Notes: generated by a model not told the origin, from the sequence alone. Counted from the first letter of the stretch, positions 6,916 to 15,476 are shown. The stretch: DNA of 64,000 nucleotides from Saccharothrix sp. ALI-22-I (GCF_001984175.1 NZ_MTQP01000067.1:434001-498000); one strand, 5' to 3'. Made by a program: numbers and translations.

Positions 6916-8766
6916 GTGCTCGTGAAGCGATCGATGCTCGTGGTTGTGCTGCTGTTGATGTCACTGACGACACCCAGCGTCGCGGTCGCGGAAGGCCTCC
7001 CGTTCGACGGCGCCACGCTGGTCGTTGCCGACGGGACGTTCCGCGATCAGCACGGGCGTGAAGTCGTGCTGCGCGGGTTCAACGTCTCCGGCACCGCCAA
7101 GCTCGCCGAGAACCGGGGCCTGCCGTTCGCCGGCACGGCGGACGCCCGGTCGTCGGCGGTGGCGATGCGCCGGCTGACCGGTGCCAACGCGGTGCGCTTC
7201 CTGCTCACGTGGGCGTGGGTCGAGCCCGAGCCGCGGCGGATCGACCACGCCTACCTGGACCGGGTCACCGAGCAGATCGGCGCCTTCACCGACCAGGGCA
7301 TCCGGGTCTACCTCGACTTCCACCAGGACCTGTACTCGCGGTACATCTTCAACCGCGACAGCTGGTACACCGGCGACGGTGCGCCGGAGTGGGTCGTGCG
7401 CGCGGGCAATTACCCCAAGGAGTCGTGCGGGATCTGCGCGCACTGGGGCCAGAACATGAAGAACAACAACGCGGTCACCGCCGCCACGTACGACTTCTGG
7501 CACAACCGCGAGGTGACCACGTCCGCGGGGTCGATCCGCATCCGCGACGAATTCCTGTACCAGGCGGGCGAGGCGATGCGGCACGTGAAGTCGCGGCTGT
7601 CCGCCGAGGCGTTCCGGCTCGTGCTCGGCGTCAACCCGCTCAACGAGCCGTACGCCGGGAAGTACGACCAGGGGCAGGACGGCGTGAGCTGGGAACGTGA
7701 CCTGCTCTGGCCGTTCTACCAGCAGTTCCGGCAGCGGATGGACGACGCGGGGTGGGCGGACAAGCCGGCGTTCGTCGAGCCGCTGGTGTTCTGGAACCAG
7801 AACGTGGACTTCTTCGCCGAACCCGGTGGGTTCCCCGGCATTTCCACCCTCGGCAACCGTTACGTGTTCAACTCGCACTTCTACGACGGCGCCGCGCAGT
7901 CCGGTGTGCTCAAGCCGGGCAAGGCGGCCGACGGCGAGTACACGGCCGCGTTCGGCCGGATTCGTGACCGGGCGAGCGCGCTCGGCACGGCCGGGATCGT
8001 GTCGGAGTTCGGGCACCCGGTCTCGGGTTACACCTCCGACAAGAACCCGACCGTGCTGAAGGCGATGTACCAGGCGTTGGACTCCCGGCTGTCGGGCGCA
8101 CGGTGGTGGGCCGGCGCGGCGGGGTCCGGCCCGGTGCTGTCGGGCAGCCAGTGGCACTGGGACGTGAACTACGGGCGGCACCACGAGCTGATGAACGACA
8201 ACCCGGACAAGGTGCGCACCGAGGGTGACGCGATGAACGACGAGCACTTCTCCGCCGTGCGCCTCGACGACAGCGGGAACGCCGTGCTGACGGTGGAAAG
8301 CCGCGTCGTCGACCGGCTGTTCCCGCGCGCCGTCGCGGGCAAGACGCTCGCGTTCACGTACGAGGACCGCGCCCGGGACGGCAGTACCGTCCTCTCCTGG
8401 AACAAGATCCCCGACACGATGCCCGCCGTGCGCGCCCTGGTCGGCACTGGCCAGTTCGGCGTGCTCGTCTGGCGTTCCAGCGGCCTCACCGCCCCGACGG
8501 AACTGCACCTCCCGTCGTCCTTCACCCCTGCCTCCACGACCGTCGTGAGCACCCTGGCCACCCTCACCGGCCTCCCCTCCTACACCGGCACCGAGCGCGT
8601 CTCCGTCGCACCGGAACCCGGCACCCCCGGCGTGAACCGCCTACTCCTGTCCACCCCCACCCCCGGCCTGCACTTCGCCCTGATCACCAACACCCCGTCC
8701 CCCGGATCCCCCACCGCCGCCGCCGCCGAACTAGCCACCTGGGCAGCAGCCACCTTCCCCAACTAA
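6916..8766 (+). CDS. Secreted endoglycoceramidase-like GH5 glycosidase
   Basis: 616 residues from GTG 6916, with AGAGG 5 nt upstream. A signal peptide covers about 1-26 (hydrophobic core, cleavage near AVAEG). The catalytic domain has the opening VLRGFNVSGTAKL, FHQDLYSRYIF, acid/base E244 in NPLNEPY and nucleophile E364 in VSEFGHPVSG, the pattern of endoglycoceramidases that release the glycan from glycosphingolipids. A C-terminal beta-type region (about 440-600) matches the family's immunoglobulin-like domain. It should act outside the cell; actinomycete homologs cleave glycolipids or related beta-glycosides. Neighbouring genes do not indicate a pathway. Confidence 0.88.
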   Translation: MLVKRSMLVVVLLLMSLTTPSVAVAEGLPFDGATLVVADGTFRDQHGREVVLRGFNVSGTAKLAENRGLPFAGTADARSSAVAMRRLTGANAVRFLLTWAWVEPEPRRIDHAYLDRVTEQIGAFTDQGIRVYLDFHQDLYSRYIFNRDSWYTGDGAPEWVVRAGNYPKESCGICAHWGQNMKNNNAVTAATYDFWHNREVTTSAGSIRIRDEFLYQAGEAMRHVKSRLSAEAFRLVLGVNPLNEPYAGKYDQGQDGVSWERDLLWPFYQQFRQRMDDAGWADKPAFVEPLVFWNQNVDFFAEPGGFPGISTLGNRYVFNSHFYDGAAQSGVLKPGKAADGEYTAAFGRIRDRASALGTAGIVSEFGHPVSGYTSDKNPTVLKAMYQALDSRLSGARWWAGAAGSGPVLSGSQWHWDVNYGRHHELMNDNPDKVRTEGDAMNDEHFSAVRLDDSGNAVLTVESRVVDRLFPRAVAGKTLAFTYEDRARDGSTVLSWNKIPDTMPAVRALVGTGQFGVLVWRSSGLTAPTELHLPSSFTPASTTVVSTLATLTGLPSYTGTERVSVAPEPGTPGVNRLLLSTPTPGLHFALITNTPSPGSPTAAAAELATWAAATFPN

Positions 8767-8770
8767 CCCT

Positions 8771-9058
8771 CCCGAGAGTCGAACCCTCAGGCCCCGCGTG
8801 TCCAACGTTCACGTCGCGCGTGTCCAACGTTCAGAACAGGCGTGTCCAACGTTCAGAACAGGCGAGTTGAGCACTCGGAACGTTCGGGCCCCGCGCTCGC
8901 CTGTTCTGAACGTTGAACTCGGGGGTCCTGAACGTTGAACTCGGGGGTCCTGAACGTTGGACACGCGCGTTCTGAACGTAGGACACGCGCGTTCTGAACG
9001 TAGGACACGCGCGTTCTGAACGTTGGACACGCGCGACGTGAGGGTTCGACTCTCGGGG
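8771..9058. repeat. 22-bp mosaic repeat array 1, forms a long inverted repeat
   Basis: It fills the space between two convergent stop codons. Plus-oriented units with core GTGTCCAACGTTC start at 8798, 8820 and 8842, followed by GAGTTGAGCACTC at 8864: exact 22-bp steps. Reverse-oriented units follow. The ends are inverted copies: CCGAGAGTCGAACCCTCA at 8772-8789 pairs perfectly with 9039-9056, and the 26 bp at 8812-8837 pair with 9013-9038. The left arm contains exactly one extra 22-bp unit (8790-8811). Confidence 0.9.
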
Positions 9059-9064
9059 TTTGGG

Positions 9065-10360
9065 TTATGAGGTGGGGGTTAGGGACTGGATTTGGTTGTA
9101 GGTGGGGATGTTGGTGGGTGTGGGGGTGCCGTCTCGGACGGCTTCGGCGGTTCGGACGGCCTCGCCTAGTGCGGCGCGGAAGAGTAGTGAGCCGGTGCTG
9201 ACTCGTCGGACGCCCAGGTCTTGCAGGGTCTTGATGTTCAGCTGTGCCAGGACGTTCAGGGGGACGGGGACGGCGGCGACCACGTCGGCGATTCGCCGTT
9301 CGTCGTTCAGTCCGGGGACGAAGATGCCGTCGGCGCCTGCGTCTACGTATCGCAGGGCGCGGTCTACTGTGGAATCCCGGTCCACGGTCAGCCAGTGCGT
9401 GTCGACGCGGGCGTTGACGAACAGTCCGGGTGCGGCCTCCTTGAACGCCCGCACGATCGCGGCCTGATCGGCGGGGTCGGCCAAGCCTTCGCCGCGTCCG
9501 TCCTCGACGTTGACGCCGGCCACGCCCAGCTCCCAGAGCTCTGCCGCCAACGAACGCACGTCACCGCCGAAGCCGGCTTCGACGTCCACCGTGACCGGCA
9601 CGGGCAGGCGGACCAGCATCCGGGCCAACGCCAACGTCTCCGCACGCGCCGCCCCCGCCGCGTCCGGGATACCGTGCGCCGCCGCGACACCCAGGCTCGT
9701 CGTGCCGACCGCAGGGAACCCCGCCCGCACGAAAGCCGCCGCCGACGCGAAGTCCCAGGCGTTCGGCAGCACCAGGAACCCGTCGTGCAACCGGTGGAAC
9801 GCCCGCGCGCCCTCGACCAACGCCAACGCGTGCGCCCGCCCCGGGCACTCGTGCCGCCCGGCCCCGAACCAAGCGTCACGAAGATCCACCTCGACCACCG
9901 CACCATCAGGCGCGACCCGGCGGGTGATGGGGACCGGCGGCTCGACCCCGGCGATCAACGCCCGCGTCGCGTCACACGCCTGCACCAGCAACCCGATCCG
10001 GTTGGCCGTCTCCTCGTCCCACACCCCACCACACGCGGCGACCAGCCGTGCCACCGCCTCATCGGCCTCACGTGTCACCGCAACATGCGGCTGATAGCAG
10101 GTGGCCACCACCGCCACATCCGACGCGACCGACCGGGGCAGCCCCAACGCCTCCGCCAACACCGCCACCGGCATCCCCGCCCGCCGCAACGACTGAATAT
10201 CCACAGTGGACAGAGTCCGTCGCGCGAACGCCCGCCGCCGCTCGTGGTCCGCACCCTCGCTGAACCGCGCCCCACCGGCCCGCAGCCACGCCACCCCGGA
10301 CTCCGCTGCGGGCACTGGCGTTACGACGTAAGCCTTGCTGTGCAGAACTTCCGAAGTCAT
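9065..10360 (-). CDS. Mini-P450-like domain fused to isocitrate lyase/PEP mutase-family domain
   Basis: 431 residues from ATG 10360 (MTSEVLHSK). Residues ~1-185 look like a shortened cytochrome P450: GARFSEGADHERRR, an I-helix-like LLVQACDATRALI, RRVAPDG, and a heme-loop-like FGAGRHECPG with C172. Most of the usual ~400-residue P450 fold is missing. Residues ~186-420 are an isocitrate lyase/phosphoenolpyruvate mutase barrel: FLVLPNAWDFASAAAF, VDVEAGFGG, VNVEDG and NARVDTH. That family makes or breaks C-C or C-P bonds of 2-oxo acids with Mg2+. Divergent from an ArsR regulator, with repeated TAAGCCTT elements between. Substrate unknown; heme binding untested. Confidence 0.85.
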   Translation of the reverse strand: MTSEVLHSKAYVVTPVPAAESGVAWLRAGGARFSEGADHERRRAFARRTLSTVDIQSLRRAGMPVAVLAEALGLPRSVASDVAVVATCYQPHVAVTREADEAVARLVAACGGVWDEETANRIGLLVQACDATRALIAGVEPPVPITRRVAPDGAVVEVDLRDAWFGAGRHECPGRAHALALVEGARAFHRLHDGFLVLPNAWDFASAAAFVRAGFPAVGTTSLGVAAAHGIPDAAGAARAETLALARMLVRLPVPVTVDVEAGFGGDVRSLAAELWELGVAGVNVEDGRGEGLADPADQAAIVRAFKEAAPGLFVNARVDTHWLTVDRDSTVDRALRYVDAGADGIFVPGLNDERRIADVVAAVPVPLNVLAQLNIKTLQDLGVRRVSTGSLLFRAALGEAVRTAEAVRDGTPTPTNIPTYNQIQSLTPTS

Positions 10361-10381
10361 GCTGCGAACATAAGCCTTACT
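10329..10381. promoter_or_regulatory. Candidate operators with repeated TAAGCCTT
   Basis: Two TAAGCCTT elements (10329-10336 and 10371-10378) flank the start of the P450/PEP-mutase gene; the second continues as the palindrome-like TAAGCCTTA. They lie between the divergent fusion and ArsR genes, where an ArsR-family repressor would be expected to bind. Inferred from repetition and position only. Confidence 0.35.
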
Positions 10382-10416
10382 TACTTCGGCGCACACCGAA
10401 GCGTCGGGCGCGCACA

Positions 10417-11103
10417 ATGGCGGGCATGGCAGCCGACGAACTGGCGAACCTGGCCGCGTTGCTGGCCGACCGCAGCCGCGCCCGGTTCCTGCTCGCGCTC
10501 ATGGACGGCAAGGCGTGGACGTCCAGCGAACTGGCCAACGCCGCCGAAGTCGCACCCTCGACGGCCAGCGAGCACCTGACCCGGCTCGTTCAAGGCGGAC
10601 TGCTGGTCGAACGCCGCCAGGGCCGCCACCGCTACGTCCAACTCGCCGGCCCGAAGCAGGCCCGGCTGCTCGAAGACCTGCTCGGCTACCTGGGACCGAC
10701 CGAACCGCCGAAACCCACGCTCAGCGCGTCCGCCGCCAACCAGGCCCTCCGACGCGGCCGCACGTGCTACGACCACTTGGCCGGACGGCTGGGCGTGGCC
10801 ATCACCGACGCCATGACCGCACGCGGCCTGCTCACCGACGACCTCGCGGTCACAGACCAGGGCCTCGCATGGCTCAGGGACGAACTCGCGTTCACCCCAC
10901 CGAGCACTCGCCGCCCGCTCGCCAAAGCATGTCTGGACTGGACCGAGCGCCGCTCCCACCTCGCGGGCACGGCGGGCGCGCACGTGTGCGCCCAACTCCA
11001 CGCCCGCAACTGGGTCCGGAAGATCGGCACGAGCCGCGCCGTGCGCCTCACCCCGACCGGCGAGGCGGCACTGCACGACCTGCTCGGCGTCTCAACGCCC
11101 TAG
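10417..11103 (+). CDS. ArsR-family winged-helix transcriptional regulator
   Basis: 228 residues (in-frame ATGs at 10417 and 10426). The N-terminal ArsR helix-turn-helix is LAALLADRSRARFLLALMDG, then SSELANAAEVAPSTASEHL and QGRHRYVQL. The C-terminal ~120 residues are an extension seen in the larger, non-metal ArsR subfamily; no CxC or His metal site is visible. It is divergent from the P450/PEP-mutase fusion and probably controls it and itself through the TAAGCCTT elements. The ligand is unknown. Confidence 0.88.
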   Translation: MAGMAADELANLAALLADRSRARFLLALMDGKAWTSSELANAAEVAPSTASEHLTRLVQGGLLVERRQGRHRYVQLAGPKQARLLEDLLGYLGPTEPPKPTLSASAANQALRRGRTCYDHLAGRLGVAITDAMTARGLLTDDLAVTDQGLAWLRDELAFTPPSTRRPLAKACLDWTERRSHLAGTAGAHVCAQLHARNWVRKIGTSRAVRLTPTGEAALHDLLGVSTP

Positions 11104-11187
11104 ACCCTGGCTCAACGCCCTAGGCCCTGGCTCAACGTAGACCCTGGCTCAGCGCCCTAGCCCGTCCTGGCGGCGTGGACACGGATC
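11104..11187. repeat. Short CCCTGGCTCA repeats downstream of the ArsR gene
   Basis: The segment ACCCTGGCTCAACGCCCTAG occurs at about 11104, with variants at about 11123 and 11140, and a diverged fourth copy becomes the left arm of the hairpin at 11192-11220. It looks like duplication of terminator-arm sequence. Unrelated to the 22-bp family. Confidence 0.55.
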
Positions 11188-11191
11188 AGCA

Positions 11192-11220
11192 CCCTGGCTC
11201 TCAGCGCTCTGAAGCCAGGG
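11192..11220. terminator. Hairpin between convergent ArsR and PP2C genes
   Basis: CCCTGGCT (11192-11199) pairs with AGCCAGGG (11213-11220), and the inner bases partly pair as well. It ends two bases before the PP2C stop. A bidirectional intrinsic-type terminator is likely; there is no T-tract. Confidence 0.5.
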
Positions 11221-11221
11221 G

Positions 11222-11971
11222 TCAGCGGGTCAGCCACTTCGGCAGCCACGAGGAGTTGCCCGACGGCAGCACGTCGATCACGACGCAGGTGATGTTGTCC
11301 GGTCCGCCGCCCGCGTTCGCCGCCTGGATCAACGCCTGCACGGTCTCGTCACCGTCCGAGGTGGCCGCCAGCAGTCCGGCGATCTCGGCCGCGCCGACCA
11401 CGTCGGACAGACCGTCCGAGCAGATCAGGTACCGGTCGCCCGCCTCGACGTCCTGGAAGAACAGGTCCGGGTCGTGCGCGCTGCCCGCCTGGAGCGCGCG
11501 CATGAGCATGGACCGGCCGGGGTGCTCGGCGGCCTGTTCGGCGGCCATCCGACCGTCGTCCACCAACGCCTGGACCATGGTGTGGTCCCTGGTGATCTGG
11601 GTCAGCTCGCCCTCGCGGACGAGGTAGCAGCGCGAGTCGCCGATGTGCCCGACCGCGAACCGCTCCCCGTCCCACACCAGCGCGGTGAGCGTGGTGCCCA
11701 TGCCGCGCATGTCGAAGTTCTCCTCGGCCAGGTCCGTCAGCCGGATGGCGATCTCCCGCGCCGCGCCGGACAGTTCACCGAGGGGGTCGTCGGCCTCCAC
11801 GTCGAGGTCGGCCAGCACCGCCACCGCGATCGAACTCGCCACTTCGCCGTACGCGTGACCGCCCATGCCGTCGGCGACGGCGAACAGGCGTTCGCTGAAA
11901 TACACCGAGTCCTCGTTCGCTTCACGGCGCAGGCCGGGGTCGGTGCCGACGGCGTACCGGAGCGCATACAT
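11222..11971 (-). CDS. PP2C-type serine/threonine protein phosphatase
   Basis: 249 residues, the usual length of soluble actinobacterial PP2C enzymes. Metal- and phosphate-site motifs are visible: TDPGLRREANEDS, FAVADGMGGHAYGE, GMGTTLTAL, GHIGDSRCYLVR, TRDHT, LICSDGLSDVV and GPDNITCVVI. It dephosphorylates Ser/Thr phosphoproteins with Mn2+/Mg2+, usually opposing PknA/B-type kinases. No kinase gene lies next to it here, and there is no membrane segment. Confidence 0.95.
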   Translation of the reverse strand: MYALRYAVGTDPGLRREANEDSVYFSERLFAVADGMGGHAYGEVASSIAVAVLADLDVEADDPLGELSGAAREIAIRLTDLAEENFDMRGMGTTLTALVWDGERFAVGHIGDSRCYLVREGELTQITRDHTMVQALVDDGRMAAEQAAEHPGRSMLMRALQAGSAHDPDLFFQDVEAGDRYLICSDGLSDVVGAAEIAGLLAATSDGDETVQALIQAANAGGGPDNITCVVIDVLPSGNSSWLPKWLTR

Positions 11972-12026
11972 GCTGCACAGTGAATCACCCGCACGGGTGC
12001 CCGTGAGCAGGGCATCTCCAAATCAG

Positions 12027-13082
12027 TCACCTAGGGCGGCCGTAGAACTCGCTCAGGAGGAGCATGGCCGCACCCGCCGCGACCACATCGTCACCCAACG
12101 GGGTGATCGACACGTCCACCGGAAGCCACTCGTCCTTGGGCAACCGGGCCCGCACACCATCCAGGTAGGCGGCGGGTTCGGCGAGCACCGCGCGACCGGC
12201 CAGCACCACGTGGTCGATGTCGAGCAGCTGCACCAGATCGGCCACGGCCACGCCCACTATGGACGTCGCCTCCACCAGGTCACCGCGTGCGGCGGCGAGG
12301 TTGTGCAGCGCCTCGATGCACCCGCTCCGGCCGCACACGCACGGCGGGCCGTCGAGCTGGATGGTGGTGTGCCCGTACTCGCCCGCGTTGGTCCGCACGC
12401 CCCGGTGCACGCGGCCGTCGAGCAGCATCCCGATGCCGAGACCGGTGCCGACGAGCACGAGCACCGCGTCCCGCAGCTCCTCGCCGCGCCGCCACGCCTC
12501 GGCGACAACCGCCGTGTTGGTGTCCTTGTCGAGCACGACCGGCAGGCCCAGCCGCTTCTCGGCCAACGCGCGCAGCGGCACGTCGTGCCACGCGGTCAGG
12601 CCGGTCGGGTAGTGCACCACGCCGGTGCGGTGGTCGAGCGGTCCGACGAAACCGATGCCCACCCCGAGAAGCCGGTCGCTGCGGAGCCGGTCGCTGCGCA
12701 GGCCGTCGACCAAGCGGTTGAGCTCCTCCACGAACGTCGGCGGGTCGAAGTCGCGCGGGAGTGGTGCGACGGCGCGGTCCAGCACGGTGCCCGCGAGGTC
12801 GGTGAGCACGACGCGCAGTTCGTCCCGTTCGACCTGGGCGCCGAGCGCGAGCCTGCTGTCCGCGACCAGCTTGAGCAGGGTGCGCGGCTTGCCGACGCCG
12901 ACGTTGCGGGTGCCGGACTCGACCAGCAGACCGTCGACGATGAGCCTGCTCACCACCTTGGACACCGCTTGGGGGGTGAGGCCGCTGCGGTCGGCCAGTT
13001 CGACCCTGGTGACCGCGCCGGACCGGGCCAAGCCCAGCACTACCGCGTCGTTGTACCCCCGCAGAAAGCGCAAGTTGGCCAC
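12027..13082 (-). CDS. ROK-family protein with N-terminal winged helix (repressor/sugar-kinase type)
   Basis: 351 residues. The N-terminal helix-turn-helix is VTRVELADRSGLTPQAVSKV. The ROK fold follows, with an ATP/sugar site (VGIGFVGPLD, DKDTNTAVVAEAW, GTGLGIGMLLDG) and the zinc signature GHTTIQLDGPPCVCGRSGC. With the HTH it belongs to the NagC/XylR-type repressor class, responding to a sugar or sugar phosphate. It is divergent from the short Gfo/Idh gene. A target regulon cannot be read from the window; the chitinase and GH5 genes nearby are candidates only by proximity. Confidence 0.92.
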   Translation of the reverse strand: MANLRFLRGYNDAVVLGLARSGAVTRVELADRSGLTPQAVSKVVSRLIVDGLLVESGTRNVGVGKPRTLLKLVADSRLALGAQVERDELRVVLTDLAGTVLDRAVAPLPRDFDPPTFVEELNRLVDGLRSDRLRSDRLLGVGIGFVGPLDHRTGVVHYPTGLTAWHDVPLRALAEKRLGLPVVLDKDTNTAVVAEAWRRGEELRDAVLVLVGTGLGIGMLLDGRVHRGVRTNAGEYGHTTIQLDGPPCVCGRSGCIEALHNLAAARGDLVEATSIVGVAVADLVQLLDIDHVVLAGRAVLAEPAAYLDGVRARLPKDEWLPVDVSITPLGDDVVAAGAAMLLLSEFYGRPR

Positions 13083-13136
13083 GGGTCCATCATCGCACCT
13101 GGCTTTTTACTACACGGCGTTGCTTTAATCTCCCTC

Positions 13137-13514
13137 ATGTCTCTCCGCACCGGACTGCTCGGCTACGGCATCGCCGGCCGCGTGTTCCACGCACCGCTGA
13201 TAGCCGCCACTCGCGGCTTGGAGCTGAGCGCCGTCGTCACCGCCGATCCGGTGCGACGTGAGCAGGCTGGGGCTGCCTACCCCGGTGTCGAGCTGCCTTA
13301 CACGATCGAGGACCTGTTCACGCTGGACCTGGACCTGGTCGTGGTCGCCACCCCGAACCGGACGCACGTGCCGTTGGCGCTGGCGGCGATCGAGGCCGGT
13401 TTGCCGGTCGTGGTGGACAAGCCGTTCGCGCCGACGGAGTCGGCGGTGCGCACGCTGGAAGTCATCGAGGCGGCGTTCACCTCCGCCCGGACCGGACAGG
13501 TGGTGTCGCTGTGA
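13137..13514 (+). pseudogene. Gfo/Idh/MocA oxidoreductase with large internal deletion
   Basis: 125 residues against about 340 for the family. Residues 1-107 are the normal NAD-binding Rossmann part: TGLLGYGIAGRVFHAPLI, VVVATPNRTHVPLA and the signature VVVDKPFAPT. The last ~18 (EVIEAAFTSARTGQVVSL) resemble the extreme C-terminus of the same family. The middle, including the catalytic and sugar-binding domain, is absent with the frame kept. An internal in-frame deletion explains this best, so oxidoreductase activity is unlikely. Its stop still overlaps the UPF0303 start (GTGA), preserving the usual gene pair. Confidence 0.75.
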
Positions 13515-13972
13515 GCTTGCTGGAGACGTTGGTCGAACAGGAGTCCCGGCTGGTGTTCACGTCGTTCGACAACGAGGTGGCGCTGGCACTGGGCGCGTTC
13601 CTGCTGTCCGCCGCCCGGGACCAGGCGTTGCCGGTGACGATCTCGGTGCGACGCGGGCAGCAACGCCTGTTCCACGCCGCGCTGCCGGGGACTTCCGCGG
13701 ACAACGACGAGTGGATCGACCGCAAGAGCCGCGTGGTCGACCGGTACGCGCAGAGCTCGTACCGGGTCGGCGAGAGCTTCCGTGCGAGCGGCAAGACGTT
13801 CGAGGAGCACTCCCGCCTTGACCCCGACCGCTATGCCGCGCACGGCGGCGTGTTCCCCGTGAACGTGGTCGGCGTCGGCATGGTGGGCACCGTCGGGGTG
13901 TCCGGCCTCCCCCAAGCCGAGGACCACGCGTTCGTGGTGCAGCAGTTGGAGACGTTCCTGGCCTCGACCTGA
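13511..13972 (+). CDS. UPF0303/heme-degrading-domain family protein
   Basis: 153 residues from GTG 13511, overlapping the previous stop. Motifs FDNEVALALGAFLL, LPVTISVRRGQQ, LPGTSADNDEWIDRKSRVV and GGVFPVNVVGVGMVGTVGVS match the UPF0303 family, related to HbpS/GlcG-type small proteins. The molecular function of the family is not firmly established. Translational coupling to the Gfo/Idh remnant suggests the two once worked together. Confidence 0.9.
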   Translation: MSLLETLVEQESRLVFTSFDNEVALALGAFLLSAARDQALPVTISVRRGQQRLFHAALPGTSADNDEWIDRKSRVVDRYAQSSYRVGESFRASGKTFEEHSRLDPDRYAAHGGVFPVNVVGVGMVGTVGVSGLPQAEDHAFVVQQLETFLAST

Positions 13973-14051
13973 CCCGGGCGCACCCGGCTGTCCACTCAGC
14001 CGCGCCCCTCTCCCGACGCCGTTCTGCCCCCGGACGTGCCGTCGGACCGGC

Positions 14052-14090
14052 GTGCGGGGCTTCCCACTCCCCCCAGGGGAAGCCCCGCAC
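14052..14090. terminator. Strong hairpin between convergent UPF0303 and serine hydrolase genes
   Basis: The arm GTGCGGGGCTTCCC (14052-14065) pairs perfectly with GGGAAGCCCCGCAC (14077-14090) across an 11-nt loop, in the gap between two convergent genes. GC-rich actinobacterial terminator type. Confidence 0.8.
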
Positions 14091-14194
14091 CGCCTTCTAC
14101 GCCCAGTGCTACCGAATTCGCATTACCGACTCGTCGTGATACTCAACCCGCCCTTGGGTATCACCAGCCAGCGCTCCGACCCTGACCGCACGCG

Positions 14195-15304
14195 TCAGCA
14201 GAACACCTCCTCCAGCAATGCGCCGACCCCGCCGAGTTCGCCCGGGTCGGGTGCGGTGGTGATCGAGGCGGTCAGTCGGGTCTTGGTGTCCTCGGTGCTC
14301 GACATCATGCTGATGTAGCCCGGAATCCCGCCGTCGTGTCCCCACACGGTGACGCCGCACGACAGGTCGGCGCGGGAGATCCCGAGGCCGTAGCCGTCCG
14401 AGTACGGGAGCACGGCCGTCAGCTCCGCCTGCTGTGCGGGCCGCAGCAGGCGACCGTCCAGCAGGGCGTCGACGAACCGGTCCAGGTCCGCCGTCGTGGA
14501 GATCAGCTCACCGGCCGCGTACGCGACCGACGGGTTCAGCTCCGTCACGTCCACGACCTGCCCGCCCACCCGGTAGTAGCCGTGCGCGTGCGGGCCGGGG
14601 ATGCCGGTCCGCGTGCCGGGCACGGAGGTCGAGGTGAGCCCCAACGGGCGCAGGATGCGCTGCGTGAGCGCCACCGCGTACGGCCGTCCGGTGACCTTCT
14701 CGATCAGCATCCCGGCCACGACGTAGTTGGTGTTGGAGTAGCGCCAATCCGTGCCGGGCGGGAAGTCCAGCGGCTTCGCCGTGGACAGGGCGACCAGCTC
14801 CGCCGGCGTCCACGTCTTGTGCCGGATCGTCTCGAAGCCCTCAGGCCCCAGCGGCAGCGCGTCGGTGTAGTTGTACAGGCCGCTGGTGTGCTGGAGCAGG
14901 TTGCGCACGGTGATCTTGTCGCCGTCCGGCAGCAGCCCCGGCAGGTACCGCTGCACGGACGCGTCCAGCTCCACCTTCCCCTCGCCGACCAACTGGAGCA
15001 CGACGGTCGACACGAACGTCTTGGTGATGCTGCCGACCCGGAACCGGCCGTCGGTCGGCACCGGCCGCGGCGAGTCGACCAGCGCCGTGCCGCTGCGGGC
15101 GGTGAACTGCCGCCGCCCGTCGGTGATCCGGACCTGCACCCCCTGCGCACCGGTGCGCGCCATCTCGTCCAACGCCCGCTGGACGACCTCGCGATCGATC
15201 CGGCTCGCCTGGTCGGTGGTCGGCTCGGCCACCGCCGTCCCACTGAGCCCTAGCGCCGCCAACCCCACGACGGCCGCCAGGGCGATCCCCCTCTTGCCCA
15301 TCAA
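14195..15304 (-). CDS. Secreted serine hydrolase, class C beta-lactamase/D-Ala-D-Ala carboxypeptidase fold
   Basis: 369 residues. The signal peptide is about 1-26 (cleavage near AVAEP). Active-site triad of the family: Ser and Lys in VGSITKTFVS (SxxK), Tyr-Ser-Asn in WRYSNTNY, and HDG in VWGHDGGIPGY. Most similar to the DD-carboxypeptidase/esterase members common in actinomycetes. It probably acts in the cell wall or outside the cell; the substrate could be a D-Ala peptide, a beta-lactam or an ester. Divergent from the chitinase gene. Confidence 0.92.
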   Translation of the reverse strand: MMGKRGIALAAVVGLAALGLSGTAVAEPTTDQASRIDREVVQRALDEMARTGAQGVQVRITDGRRQFTARSGTALVDSPRPVPTDGRFRVGSITKTFVSTVVLQLVGEGKVELDASVQRYLPGLLPDGDKITVRNLLQHTSGLYNYTDALPLGPEGFETIRHKTWTPAELVALSTAKPLDFPPGTDWRYSNTNYVVAGMLIEKVTGRPYAVALTQRILRPLGLTSTSVPGTRTGIPGPHAHGYYRVGGQVVDVTELNPSVAYAAGELISTTADLDRFVDALLDGRLLRPAQQAELTAVLPYSDGYGLGISRADLSCGVTVWGHDGGIPGYISMMSSTEDTKTRLTASITTAPDPGELGGVGALLEEVFC

Positions 15305-15476
15305 CGTTTCCTCCCTCTCGACGTTGAGGACTCCGAGTCTGACCGTTCGGCGGCGCTCCTACGTCGGACCCTGGTCTAAGAGGTGATCAGACTTTAGGCT
15401 CGTCCACCCTTAGTGGTCGTCCAGCCGCTGAACCGGTTCCGAGGGCTCTGGCGCTAGTCCTTTCGAGTGACGAGAA

